A stretch of DNA of 64,000 bases from Hetaerina americana (lineage: Eukaryota > Arthropoda > Insecta > Odonata > Calopterygidae), in contig JAKTNV010000003.1 in assembly GCA_022747635.1 (NCBI GenBank), forward strand, positions 8,782,548 to 8,846,547. The letters are read 5' to 3'. Each line of letters begins with the position of its first letter. The first letter of the stretch is position 1. Shown in pieces: positions 24,920 through 36,300 of the stretch. Under the pieces are notes generated by a model. That model saw only the letters and a program-made list of their open reading frames with translations. It was not told the origin of the DNA and ran no database searches. Position numbers and translations under genes: made by a program.

Positions 24920-26560
24920 GTTGGGATTTTGTAGCGTCTTTTTCGTCATTAGTCGGTCAGGTCACGTTTAGCTAATGGACCACGTATATTAGGGTTGCAT
25001 GGGGGTCTCTGGGTTGGGTTTTACACTTGTTCCCTACCTCGAGGAAATCAATGAATATTTAGAATTTCCGACCCTTTTTTATTAAGTTCGTTTGCATTTG
25101 ACATTATGGAATCATGTGCTAAATAATTAACAGTATCAAATATTTTACTATTTATTTTTTGCATACGCTAATTAATTTCGACTTCGCAGAAGCTAGTAAA
25201 TTTGGTTCAAAGTGGCGTACAAAATAAAGCGTGTAGGCTGCATTCTTCCTTGTATCATTTGTAGTTCTTTTAGAATAATAGAAATTGATACCCATATCCT
25301 TAGTATGGATTTAAATTTAGCTTTTTTCGGAATTGATAATTTTGGCTAAATATTTGTTCTTGGAAGCATGGAGAGAATATAATAAAATAAAAAAGCAAAA
25401 TAAATGCAAATAACGGCGGTCTGATAATGAAAAATAACATCCATGATAGAAAAAATATAGAAAAAGAGGATAATGAAAGATAATCGTAAATGAATGAGGA
25501 TAAAATGCTGGGGAAACCTATTCGGGCGAGGAAAAATTGAGAATTGTGTGCGTAGTGAAGGAAATAATTACGAAATCGTCGTATAGACCGATTCTCTATG
25601 ACGAAAATTATTTATTATGTTACAAATTGCTAGGTAATTTAAGGCTCCTTGAAAATCACTACATTTTGTGGCCATTTACGGTATCGAATGGAATCATTTT
25701 TTACTGTCAGATTACTATGAACGAAAAGTTGCACGGCATATTTTTCAATGTTCTCATAACGGCTAATGAAAATTTTCCTCATTAATCAACCGTTAGTTGC
25801 TTTGCAATCACTAGGATAAGAAATGAAATATATGGATAGAACACAATTTCCGCGCCTAGTTACGAACTTTTCGTAATATTCTTCTCATAGAGAAATTACA
25901 TTATCTTTTATTTCGGAGAATGTTACAACCGCTTTTATTACACAATTGATTAAAAATCATTTCGCGTACGAAATTATTTGAAAGTGCAATTTCTTTTTAA
26001 GAAACGAAGGTGAATTCAAAGTATCAATTGGAAAAGAATCATCAATATTTCCTCGGGTCTTTGGAGTATTTCAGCTAAACTGAGTATCGCGCAGTAGCAC
26101 GTTGGAACTAATCCAAAAGTTGATTTGATAAGATTCTTGTAACTCGTGTAAAAGGCGCTAAAATATTTCATCGATATGTGTTTGCAGAAAGTGTGAAAAT
26201 TAGAATGTGTTAGCCTCCCGATTTCGTTGTATATCCCTCCTTTCTTTGATGATTTCCCAATTCAAGTTGAGCCAACCAAAATACCTCAACATTTACATGG
26301 AAACCGATTTTGCTGGTCGATAACTGTACTCGATTCCTTTTTTGAAATGATTAAATGTTTATAAAACTACATATTCGAAATTTACCCATGATATATAATT
26401 GCTAGTCATACGCATGCTGATCTTTGTCTAAAATTGCAAATAAAAATTTTAGTCATGAGATTCATCCATGTAGTCTACTGTAAATACGCTTGCTCTTAAT
26501 TGACTTCACACTCATACTGATTGTGAGTAGTTTAAAACTCCTATGATTTTTTAAAAATAT
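24920..26560. other. AT-rich stretch, nothing recognised
   Basis: AT-rich sequence with one 82-codon frame (25537-25785) that has no match to anything I know. Confidence 0.4.
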
Positions 26561-26572
26561 TTCTTAATAATC

Positions 26573-26830
26573 TTAAAAATACATTCCTCCTGCATCGATG
26601 CACTTAGTGCACCGCGTCTGACACTCGTCAAAAGACCGCTGGAAGACGGTTTCCGGAATACTGTTGAGAGCCGTTGTCGTCGCCGCTTGAGCCGCCTCGA
26701 TGGAGTCGAACTGATATCATTTGAGCTTCTTCTGAGCTATTCTTTGAGGTAGTTACGCTGTTGGGAAAATCTTCATCTTTCTGGACGCAGTCCAAAACTT
26801 CTTGCGAATTTTCCACCCCAGTATGTTGCG
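26573..26830 (-). pseudogene. Mariner transposase C-terminal relic
   Basis: On the minus strand a frame runs through FDSIEAAQAATTTALNSIP, then FQRSFDECQTRCTKCIDAGG, and ends MYF-stop at 26573-26575. This is the extreme C-terminus of a mariner (IS630/Tc1) transposase: the F.S.EE....... AL..IP..F......W..RW.KCI...G.YFE region. The usual Trp residues of W..RW are Cys in this copy. Upstream of about 26730 a frameshift and stops break the KLK.YQFDSI junction. Only a poor trace of the preceding PPYSPDL..DF.LFPKL region remains, to about 26830. The catalytic centre is absent. Confidence 0.65.
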
Positions 26831-27118
26831 ACTCTTGAAATCGATAGGCATGTTGTCCCTTTGAATATATTGTGAAATTTTAGTAAGTTTTAATTTATCC
26901 CAATGATAATTGGTGATAATCTCAGTACAGAAGTTTATCAAGGCAAAGGAGGATGCCTTTACTTTAATACCATTACTTTAATATAATCCTCAACAGCGAA
27001 CGAACCTTCACGGCCCGTTGCTTGGGTATAAGAATTCTTGAAACCCGCATTCACTCGTGCACCAATCTAACGGAAGGCATTCCTCTATATCTTTTGTTAA
27101 TTTTCTATGTTAAATGTT

Positions 27119-27123
<5 letters not shown>

Positions 27124-27192
<69 letters not shown>

Positions 27193-27204
27193 TGTATATA
27201 TATA
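27124..27204. repeat. (TA)n microsatellite
   Basis: A pure TA run of about 66 bp (27124-27189) followed by an imperfect TA tail. It directly precedes the SINE head at 27206. Confidence 0.95.
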
Positions 27205-27205
27205 A

Positions 27206-27377
27206 GTGGGTCGCGGTAGTCCAGGGCGGTAGAGCGTAGAGCGTTGGACTACTAACCGGAGGGTCCCAGGTTTGATTCCCCGGCAAGGCACTCTGGGCAC
27301 CCGCCGCTCCACCCAAGCTATGTGATTTTTCGGGTACCAGGCGTTCCTGGGGAACATAACTGGCACAGGGAAAGGAG

Positions 27378-27380
<3 letters not shown>
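27206..27380 (+). mobile_element. tRNA-derived SINE (type A), head-containing copy
   Basis: The head (GTGGGTCGCGGTAGTCCAGGG) has an A-box-like segment and a B box GGTTTGATTCC at 27269-27279, about 40 bp apart, so it derives from a tRNA and would be read by Pol III. A 7-bp tandem duplication (GTAGAGC twice, near 27230-27243) interrupts the D-arm region. The shared body follows (CACTCTGGGCACC, GTGATTTTTCGGGTACCAG, GGAAAGGAGCTG) and then stops abruptly at a second TA array. This copy best defines the family 5' end. Confidence 0.75.
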
Positions 27381-27429
<49 letters not shown>

Positions 27430-27490
27430 TTATTGCTTATATACACACACACACATATATATATAATATTTATATATATAATACATATAA
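27381..27490. repeat. (TA)n / (CA)n microsatellite
   Basis: A TA run at 27381-27426 is followed by ACACACAC and further TA/TAA runs to about 27490. It replaces the SINE 3' end. Confidence 0.95.
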
Positions 27491-27689
27491 GAGTTAATTA
27501 ATGAGTGTACTTGTCAGTACAACAGGTGGGGTGGAAACGAGTGCGCTATATCCCTTATTTCCGCTCATTCGATCGTTTGACACAATTTACCCGAGCCCGT
27601 AGAAACGTGTCTTTGGAAGCTTATATTTACTGTTTTGCATTAGTAGTAAATCACCTTTCAAGCACTCGTGAGTGCCTGCGACTTCTTCG

Positions 27690-28350
27690 TTCTTATGTCA
27701 GTTTTGTCCATGCTTAGCCCAACAGATTCGACAACGGTGAACGTCGACAGCACCGCTTCACGTGACGACGCCTCTGTTCTCGTGGCGCCCTTCACCTGCG
27801 AGACTCCTTTCCGCCGCAGTCGACGTCGCGACTGCGATGAACGAGAGAGGAATTAGTCCGGCGGCCCCCACTCCACCGCCCACTGCTCCTCCTGCGCCCG
27901 CCACCTCCCGAGTCACCGTTCCCTCCCTCCCGACTCTCATCCTTCCCTTTCCCCCGCTCTTCCGCTGCGTTCTCCACCGCCGCGCTTCCACCTCCGCCAA
28001 AGGCCGCCTGTGAAAAATCAATCACCCGAGCCGGAACCTGGGATTTCCTGCCCCACTCCCTCGGTGCCGTGTTCTCGCTCAGTCTTCGCCCACCCCCTCC
28101 CTCCCTCGCCGCCTTTCTCCTTAGGGAACACCCACTCCTCCCATTCAAACTACTCCTTCAGCCTTACTACGCGTCGTGCCCCCCTTCCTTCCCTTCCCCG
28201 CCCCGTTCTGTCAGTCCCACGCGATTCGCACCGTTTGTTCCCTCTTTGTAATGTTGACTTCCATTCCATTCGTCCTTCTAATCCGTATAGGATTGTCCTT
28301 TGCATTTTGCTCCGGGCTCACCATCCAGCCTTCCCATGTCCTCCCGCTGT
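27690..28350. other. GC/CpG-rich, pyrimidine-rich island
   Basis: C/T-rich on the plus strand from about 27850 to 28220 (CCACCGCCCACTGCTCCTCC) and CpG-dense at 27720-27850 (GTCGACGTCGCG). Frames on both strands, 60-130 codons long, are Pro/Ser- or Gly/Arg-rich shadows of one another. No conserved domain is recognised. Confidence 0.4.
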
Positions 28351-28649
28351 TCTGGTGAATAAAAGAATATCACTAGTGGAACCATTGCAATCTCATGTTT
28401 AATTATTTTAATGACTTAAATGTTGGTTGACGGAGGGTAGCATTCATTAGTAGCCTTCATGCGATGAATAACACGAAAGTATAAAGACACGTTGGGTATG
28501 AAGCAACAGGCACAGGAAACTTTCGCAGAGTAGCAGTAGATAAAGGAGAGGGGACCAACAGCTAACCTCATTTGCTCCATTTGGGATGGATGAGAAAGAA
28601 GGAAAGTTGAAGAGAAACCCGGCGTCGGCATTAGCTTACTCTTATCGAA

Positions 28650-28822
28650 AGGTGCCAAGGGATTCGCAGCTTAACTTTCCATCCGATGGAATTACTGGAA
28701 GTGTTCTCCACAAATCCCCTCAAGTACGGATCAGGATACCACTGAAAAAGATCTACCGGCTCCAGGATTCGAACTCGGGCCCAGTGGGTGGAAAGTCAGA
28801 AACCTAGCCACCGCACCATTCT
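28650..28822 (-). mobile_element. tRNA-derived SINE (type C), minus strand
   Basis: Read on the minus strand, an A-box-like GGTGCGGTGGCTAG (28804-28817) is followed by a B-box-like AGTTCGAATCC (28765-28775) in a T-arm-like context GGGCCCGAGTTCGAATCCTGG. A non-tRNA body (GGTAGATCTTTTTCAGTGG and onward to about 28650) comes next. The head differs from types A and B. This is the only copy in the window. Confidence 0.55.
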
Positions 28823-29086
28823 AATCTGCTGGAAACGTTCATTCTCTTTTCTCTCAGATTTCATCATTATCCTATTTTCAGTATTCTTTGTTTTTTATGT
28901 ACAAGTCAGCAAGTCCTGTTCAAAATCCTATTTTTTACCTACTGTCTCTTCCTTTTTCGATGTGAATTAAGTGCATGCAAAATTTTACTATACTAAATTG
29001 TATATTCTGTGTAATATTACTAACGGTAATCAACCAGTTTAATTAGATTTTGAAATTACGTAAGCTACCTAACGGTTAAGTGACAA

Positions 29087-29330
29087 TTAACCCTTAACTC
29101 TTCTAAAAAAACATCCTGGCATCCAATATTGCAGTAGGACCCTCTTCAATTTCGCATACCTCTCTCCTACCTTCATTTCACCCAACAGCCCTCTCCTATT
29201 CCTACCTCTTGCTCGTTCTCGTAACATTCTCCCCTCTATCACAGTCTTCAACATCCCATTACCAATCAAAATACTCGACATCCATCTTGCCTGCCTCCTT
29301 TGGATTTTTTGTTGGTTGATTGTGTAATAA
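29087..29330 (-). pseudogene. Non-LTR reverse transcriptase, C-terminal fragment
   Basis: The minus-strand frame continues upstream of its first Met (29281) without a stop. It reads INQQKIQRRQARWMSSILIG, then NGMLKTVIEGRM, RERARGRNRRGLLGEMKVG and RYAKLKRVL. This follows the conserved C-terminal tail of insect non-LTR reverse transcriptases (R...W.GH.LR...LLKT.IEG...G.RGRGR.R...L...... Y...K...). The polymerase and endonuclease parts are missing, so this is a dead, fragmentary copy, although its frame is still open. It may be from the same family as the relic at 12085-12515, but the two do not overlap. Confidence 0.75.
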
Positions 29331-29339
29331 TATAAGTAA

Positions 29340-31220
29340 TATTATTTTCTGTTGCCCGTCATCTCTATTTATTCGTGTGCTTATGGATTCGAGTTGAACC
29401 AATCTTTATCTTTCACGGCTCTTGTTTCCCAAGGGCAGTCATTGTGACTTAAACATGTGAAAAGTACGCACGTTGTACCATATATGAAAAATATTGACCA
29501 AGCCCCATCCCAAACTACAATTCTTCTTCTTGTGGTGCTCCACAGTATTATTAATGGCACCGTCTTCCTTGCATTGCGTGACTTGAACACTTCGTCAGTT
29601 CAATTTAGGTGCTTAAAATGAAAGGCAAATGTCGTGTGGTAGTTTGTTTTAGGCCACACTCCACCATGCGATCCAACACGACTCTTGGCCTGGTCTCACC
29701 TCCCACAAGCGATCCTGCATAATTAATGGGCACTGCTCAATAAAGGAGGGGTATAAATAAGAAACGGGTAATAGAAAATAGGTATATCTGAGATTTCAGG
29801 TCATAGTACAATGAAACTTCTTTAACTTATTTCCGTCATTGCATATGGCTTGTACTTTTTTATTCCAGCCATAATTCCTAGCTGGATCACCTCTAAAAAT
29901 TTTGAGTTAAACGAAGGATTTTTAGAAAACAGCAAGTTGCTTAGAATCTATGTACTCAGTAGTTTTTTTCGGGGAAAGTTTTTAATTAACGGCAATGTGA
30001 TTGCTTTTCAACATATTCATCGGTTATGGCATGTGAATTTTAATCCAGGCTATATAATCCTGACAATTTTCCAGGATTTCAAGTAATCCTGTTGAACTAG
30101 TAAATTTGGGGGAAAATTGAATGTATTTCCAGGTAACCTATTAGTAATTATTTCCTTGAGAATTTTAATTGGATAGGAAATGTTCTATCCGAGATAATTA
30201 CTCTATGAATCCTAGTCATTTTAATTGTTTAAACGTTATATAATATTCAATATCGGTAACTCTAAGTTGACCAATCATTTTCCTGGTCTTGATGATTTTC
30301 CCGCTCAGAAAATAAAATTCATGCAATATATTCTCCTAGGTGACATTTCTCCTCTGAATTCTCATGTTCAATGGAGCACAGAGATAATTAGCGAGTGATT
30401 CACCAGCAACGAATATGTTAATCGATAAAACATGAAAATTAGTTGTTCCTATATATTAGATGTTTCATTATGATTCCCGCTTAACTTGAAAATATGCTAG
30501 GAACTTTTGAAGACAATTAACTGCAACTTCAATCTGTGTACTTAACAAATGGGCGTTATGATTTTATTTTCAATCTTCGTCATGTGTGGCGTGAATAGGT
30601 ACTGAAAAAATCTTTCTTATTTTTCATTTCACTGCTGTGTGCTCTAAATGAATGAGCAAAGAATATTTTTTATATGCTAATGAAAAAAATAGGTGTTATT
30701 GAAACTCAAAACATAAATCTCCAAATTTTATAGTAGCTCTTTTTAAGATGTCTGAAAACAGTGGCAATATATTTGTTAATTATGATAACCGGAAAACCTA
30801 TAATATAGCCTGGAAATTAAGGTGATAAACTGACATAAGATATGGAATAACGGTGAAAACTTGGGCATTGTCAAATTTTAATGGAAAACACATTTCAAGT
30901 TACAACATTTTTCAACCAAAGTTTGTACCAGTGTTGTTTGTGGACGTTCAATGATTCATTTCTGTTGACGTGAATATTTGCCCTAGTAACGCATTTCACT
31001 GGTTTTCCATTGGTATTCTTAGTAATTACGCAAATGTGTGTCTCGCTACTTGAAAGTTCTAAGGTGCTGATGTTTCATAAAAGACAAATTAGTAGCTATT
31101 GCCATAATCTCGCTAATTGAATTCCAGTTTTTCATGCTCATTGTTTATTGCAATTTTTCATTTAATCAACAGAATTGCGTAGTGGCTTAGCTGAGCATGT
31201 TTAAACCATAAACCAGAGTC
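29340..31220. other. AT-rich stretch, nothing recognised
   Basis: Plain AT-rich sequence between the reverse-transcriptase fragment and the mariner element. No exon, RNA or repeat signature. Confidence 0.4.
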
Positions 31221-31227
31221 AGAGCTA

Positions 31228-31260
31228 CGAGGGTCATCCGGAAAGTAGTACCCGTTCGTG
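31228..31260 (+). repeat. Left terminal inverted repeat of mariner
   Basis: Exact reverse complement of 31948-31980; begins right after the TA dinucleotide at 31226-31227. Confidence 0.93.
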
Positions 31261-31388
31261 CCGCATGAAGTGCTGACGACGCGAGTAGCCGCTGGACGAG
31301 GTCAGATAGCTTCAGTGGCTTGTCTGCCTTCTCTGAGCCAAGTTGCGTGACGCTAGCATTGCCTGTGTTGTTTCTGTGATTGTTTACA

Positions 31389-31787
31389 ATGTTTAAAAAA
31401 ATTGAGAACGCCGCCAGTTGTGAAGTGAGGGCAGTGATTAAATTCCTCAATGCAAGAAACGTTCGCCCATGTGATATTCATCGCCAATTAAAGGAGGTGT
31501 ATGGAGACAATGTAATGGACGAGTCGTCTGTTCGGCGGTGGTGTCGCAACTTCAACATGGGGAGGGGGAACACACACGACGATGAGCGTTCGGAGAGACC
31601 GTCTGTCATTACAGACCAACTGGTGAGCTCAGTTGACGAATTCGTGAGGAACGATCGGCGCGTCACAATTGATGACATCTGTGAGCATTTTCCCAATGTT
31701 TCTCGAACAATTGTTCATGAAATTGTTAAACACCATCTGCATTATGCAAAAATTTGTGCAAGATGGGTCCCTCGCGTATCTCAATGA
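31389..31787 (+). pseudogene. Mariner transposase N-terminal DNA-binding half
   Basis: The ATG at 31389 (MFKKIENAA) opens a 132-residue frame. Residues about 8-65 form the Mos1-type helix-turn-helix seen in mariner transposases, with the hallmarks IKFLNARN, LKEVYGDNVMDESSVRRW and the linker DDERSERPS. Residues about 90-125 (RRVTIDDICEHFPNVSRTIV and following) form the second HTH and lead into CARWVPR, the position of the usual WVPH/WVPR motif. The frame then runs into VSQ-stop at a deletion junction. The DD34D catalytic domain is absent, so it cannot transpose DNA. If expressed, it would be a TIR-binding protein without nuclease activity, and therefore a possible repressor; that is inference. 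Confidence 0.88.
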
Positions 31788-31881
31788 GCTGGCGGCGAAG
31801 GACTATGCAGCAGGAATACAGAAACTTGTCACACGTTATGACAAATGCCTTAATTTGCTTGGAGATTATGTTGAGAAGTAG
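31762..31881 (+). pseudogene. Mariner transposase C-terminal remnant
   Basis: In a different frame from the N-terminal half, the sequence reads DGSLAYLNELAAKDYAAGIQ, then KLVTRYDKCLNL and DYVEK-stop (31879-31881). This is the conserved end of mariner transposases (GI.KLV.RYDKCLN..GDYVEK). The junction with the N-terminal part lies at about 31760-31785. The catalytic domain, on the order of 160-180 residues by comparison with the family, is missing. Confidence 0.85.
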
Positions 31882-31947
31882 TTTAAAGTATCCTCTTTCA
31901 AATAAAATTTTTTATGTTTGTTAATATTTACTTTTGTGTCTTTATTT

Positions 31948-31980
31948 CACGAACGGGTACTACTTTCCGGATGACCCTCG
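31948..31980 (-). repeat. Right terminal inverted repeat of mariner
   Basis: Exact reverse complement of 31228-31260, followed by TA at 31981-31982. Confidence 0.93.
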
Positions 31981-31982
31981 TA

Positions 31983-33080
31983 CAATGACTTCTCCCGACT
32001 CTTAAGTATAGAATTCAAGTTTAACGTATTTATCGGCAATTGTATTATGTCCTTATTCGGTATTCTGTTTGCCTTTTCTCTATTCTCTTGCACTCGTGCG
32101 CACAATGACAATCAGGGAAAAATGGAAGCTATAGATTGGTTATTGAGTGTCTATCAATAGATGCCACCATCCCTTCCTGTGGAATGTTGGTGGTTGCAAA
32201 TAACTCGTCCTAGACTCGCACCTGCCGACGTTAATTGCCCCATTTTGCTTCCTGAAGTAACCGTTTGTTACCGAGAAAGACTGCAGTCGGCGAACAAATT
32301 GGTCCGTGCAATGTAATAGATGAGCCAGCCTGTCTGCTGGAGTACATGTATGTTGCTGGATTGGTATATCCTACTATCTTGATGGAAACATAATATAAGC
32401 TCAATTCCCTCGTTTGAGTTTGTCGGTGAGATCACTGGCCGGACAATAATAAAAAAATCATTTATAATCTGGATAAAACTCCATTCACGAAAAAGGTGGG
32501 AATAATTTTTACTGCTACTCGCTTTAAATAAAATTACAATGGAAATATATGTGCCTAAAATTAGCTTTTTTGCAGGTGTACGCTGGCGTCAGACTAAATG
32601 ATTATTCACAGACAAATGAGGCGAAGCCAATTAAGAGCGCAACTTTTGATGCCAGACCGAAGAAATGTGGTAACACGAGGTGGAATTATCCATTCTTCAG
32701 GAAATTCTGAATACATGGATCACCATAAGGAATGATTTTCAATACTTTCCGTTCTACATTTAAGCAAAACAAAGGAACCCCCACAAGGAGTCAACATTCC
32801 GGAGATACACCCCGTTAGCTTCTAAATGAATAAGATATTGAATCAAAATTGTGGGGGTGCAAATTCCAGTGATATTTTTGTTTGGCTTGGGACTTCTGTA
32901 AAACCAGAATCGAATCTATCTAGTTGTTCTATTATTTTTTTAAGCACAATTAATTAATTAGTTTCATCCAAAAATAATTCAAATATCACATATTTTTGTG
33001 TCCCTTTTCATTTTTTGATCTCTTTAATGGTACGTTGCGAAGGAAGTATTTCCTGCCAAAAGTATTGTTTTTGTATTATT
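31983..33080. other. AT-rich stretch, nothing recognised
   Basis: No element or coding signature. A mid-GC patch at 32160-32360 was inspected without result. Confidence 0.4.
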
Positions 33081-33085
33081 TTTGG

Positions 33086-33335
33086 GAGTGGCATTTCAGT
33101 GAAATAGCTCTGGGCTACTGACTGGAGAATACGAGTTCGATTCCCTTTTATAAATCTGGGCACCCTAAGTTTCATCTAAGGTGAGTGATTTTTTGAAACC
33201 AGGTGTTCTTGAGTAACCATAGGGAGCACAGGAAAGGAACTGCCCCTCCATACCCTAATGGGTGAATTTCACTCACTCTTGGGCTAAGAATGAAATGAAT
33301 TCTATACATACCTATCAAACCAACCTTTGGGTTCA
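33086..33335 (+). mobile_element. tRNA-derived SINE (type A), diverged copy
   Basis: The head is degraded but keeps CTGGGCTACTGACTGGAG and a B box AGTTCGATTCC (33134-33144). The body keeps CTGGGCACC, GAACCAGGTGTTC (as GAAACCAGGTGTTC), GAGTAACCATAG, GGAAAGGAACTGCCCC and CCCTAATGGGTGAATTTCAC, and ends near CCAACCTTTGGGTTC. It is longer than the 17150 and 27206 copies and helps define the family 3' part. More diverged, so probably older. Confidence 0.65.
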
Positions 33336-33339
33336 AATA

Positions 33340-36300
33340 GGAAATCTATTTCTTAATTTGTTCATTACTTTTCTTAATATACGTAAAAATGATAATATGA
33401 TACGAAAATGTAACAATTTTGAGTGGTTGTCTCCTCGAAACAGCAAGAATATTGCCATTTTAAGGTCAAGTTCTTCGGGAACTAAATAAATGAAGCAACA
33501 AGGTATTGAGAAAGTTAAAGCAATCATTGATTCATGCGTAAAATAAGACAGTTTCCGTGATCATAATTAGTCAATTGAATATCTAAATTAGAGAAGAACT
33601 GTAGAGAATTTTGATGTTCATCCATGGTAATTCTTGCTCAATCTTATCGAAATACTGTTATTTTCCCCAAATAAAAAGGATTCATGTGGGTTTTTTGAAT
33701 TGCTCTAGTGGATTTGATGTAAACTTAAAAAATAAATGAACAGACATTCAACTTCCCATGGGTTCAAAAATTAAGCTTAAGGATTTTGGGTATTATTTAT
33801 AATCTAGCAGTGTGTATTTAGGGGTTTATTGTAGACAAGCATCGAGTTGATTTATATAAAAATATTAATTTATAAATAGCTTACTTCTCGAAAATTAGTT
33901 CATGAAATTACTTATGTGAAATCCTTCATGAACCCCACGTTATGTAGGCTGACCTGCCTGTGAATTCCAATCGCGTTCGTCAGATTTGCATAAGGACGGG
34001 TTTAGAACTTGAGATTTCTTGAGGCGGGTAGAATGTTGGGAATCCTAGAACCATGCAGGAGAAGCCTGCAGTTAATGAGATGCGACTCAATAAAGTTAAC
34101 TTTTATACCATCCGTGCTGTAGGGCCCGCGAAAATGTAAATTTCGAAATATCTAAAGATACATTACATTCGATTTTGATCCTGTTAGGGAAATAAAAAAA
34201 TAGGAGTGACTTTTTTTATACCCTATATTTGAGTTTGGAACGCACTTACCTTTCGTAATGAGTAACATGATATCCACGCTGTTGCCACATGTGCATGCAA
34301 TTTAAAATACATTCATGAATTTTATGCTTAAGTTTCCATTTTACTGCTCCCTGATGATTTATCCTCCGTATTTTACAAAGGAGGTTTTACGAAATATTCA
34401 TTCTTTTTCAACTCATGCCTAATTGGGTCTGTGAATTTGATCCCCATTAAACGCACCTCACGGTTTCGTATTCCCTTGCGCTCGATTTCAGGCGCATTTA
34501 CGATGAAGACCTCCAACCGCCTTGATTCCTCTTTCATCTCTCTTTCTCCTTGACTTCTTCCTTCTCTTCTAACCTGTAGTAAACCGCTGTGGAGGATTTC
34601 CATAAAGCCCATAATTTCTCCGTCAAGATACACTGGTAGGTGGTGATCCATCAAATATTTGTACTTAAGTGTGTAAATAGATACTATATTTGTATAACTA
34701 TGGTGATACTATATTTATGGGCTTTATATAACTACACAATATCCAAAAATTAGCTATATTCTCGCGAAACTACTCAAAAGTGTTTTAATTGAGTAAGAGA
34801 TTAAATTTTTCATACATATCTTATATTTCAAAATATTTAACGAGGTTTGCTTATCATGCGGCTGTTTAGAAGCTCTGCTCTGTATCGTATAGATATATTT
34901 TATTTTCTCCTCTTTTCATTGATATTAGTTCAAATTGAGAGGGTAAATCTATTTGTGTTTTCGTGGAATTAATCACAAGGTTATGAAACGTTTAACATAT
35001 GTTGCTGATGTTTTACAAAGGTAAATAAAACACAGACGTGCCTGTATGTTCAGTGTAACGTTGAAAACAAAAAATGTGCATAGAGCGGTGTACCATAATA
35101 CAGGAAATTAATTGATTGAATGTTATTGATTTGCTTCCTTGTTGTCTTAAATGAATGAAATGAAGGAGCTATGTCACCTTTCAAAAGGCTTCAAAGCAAA
35201 AAAAAGTTGGCTTTGAAAATTAAGCGACTCTATTAAGAAATCGACTCTCCTTCCCATTACCTTTTTTCTTTTCCGCTTTGGGATCGAAATTAGTAAAGAA
35301 TGAGCAGGACTGGTAAGACCAAAAGTGCAATCAAGTGCACCTACGAAAACCACCATTATTTGTCCAGTTTATAGGGCATAGTTTCGAAAAGACCTTCATA
35401 TATGTTATCAAAGCCATAGCTTGCACAGAGCTAAAATTTCTGCTCTTTAGTTCGATGTGTACTGAAAAAATTAATAGGTAAAACGTAAAAGGTAATTAAT
35501 AACTGGATAAGCAAAATAACGAGTTTTCCGAGCACAGAAAGGTCTGATTGGGAATCATGAGTTTTCATCATTTGCACTTTGTCACACAGTCGTTTTTGTA
35601 TTCTTATAGGCAACGTTTTTAAATATAATTTACTGTGAGCGATCTATATACTCTGTCTCTTAATACTATGAATTACTCCTCAACTCACCCACTTCCATGC
35701 TGTTTCCATTCCAACGGAAGCTAAGAGAGTTGTCTGGGATAAGCACAATCTCCCCGCGTCACTAATGCTTAATGTAGCTGAGGAGAGTATACAAATTTTC
35801 GATTGGCCAATTCCGTGCCTAAACTACGCCAATATTCCTAACGCTGCGGTAGAAGGCGTGGAGCATATGTTTTGGGAAACATGCCACAAATGATTCTGGA
35901 CCCAAGTCACAATGAAAATCCATGGCGCAAGCTTACAGCTTATGACATTGAACGGTTGTGAATGGTTCCGAAAGGGTAGAGGAGGTTTTAAACTCCCCGA
36001 AAGGCTAGATTATGGTAAGGCAATCGGTGGAAGATGCACCTAACTCTGAGGAGTTACTTAAATTTGAGTTGTAATATTTTCTTGTTTCCAATATCAGTTA
36101 TGGTAATTAATATTAGCCCTTGACGGATATTTTCGATGAAATAGGACCCTAAATAATAAATATTAAATAAAATTAAAGCCAAACCATTACTCTGATTTAT
36201 TACTACGTTGTGACAAAAAATATCAATTGTTTTCCATACATCATTGGAAAAGCACAAAGTATGCCATACTTACTTATGCAATTCACTGAGTTAGTTGTCA

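Larger units (their letters stand above)
31228..31980 (+). mobile_element. Internally deleted mariner element with perfect TIRs
   Basis: The ends are a perfect 33-bp terminal inverted repeat, 31228-31260 (beginning CGAGGGTCATCCGGAAAGTA) and 31948-31980. A TA target duplication lies at 31226-31227 and 31981-31982. At 753 bp the element is clearly shorter than a full mariner (typically about 1.3 kb). It keeps the transposase 5' coding part and the last ~40 codons but not the catalytic part between. Intact ends mean it could be moved in trans by a complete relative. Identical TIRs suggest a fairly recent insertion. AATAAA occurs near 31900. Confidence 0.92.

Noticed and set aside
35690..36060. 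Readable frame with WDKHNLP and FDWPIP that vaguely recalls a Tc1 DWP.QSPDLNPIE block
   Set aside because: The SPDLNPIE part and flanking transposase motifs are not present, so the resemblance is too weak.
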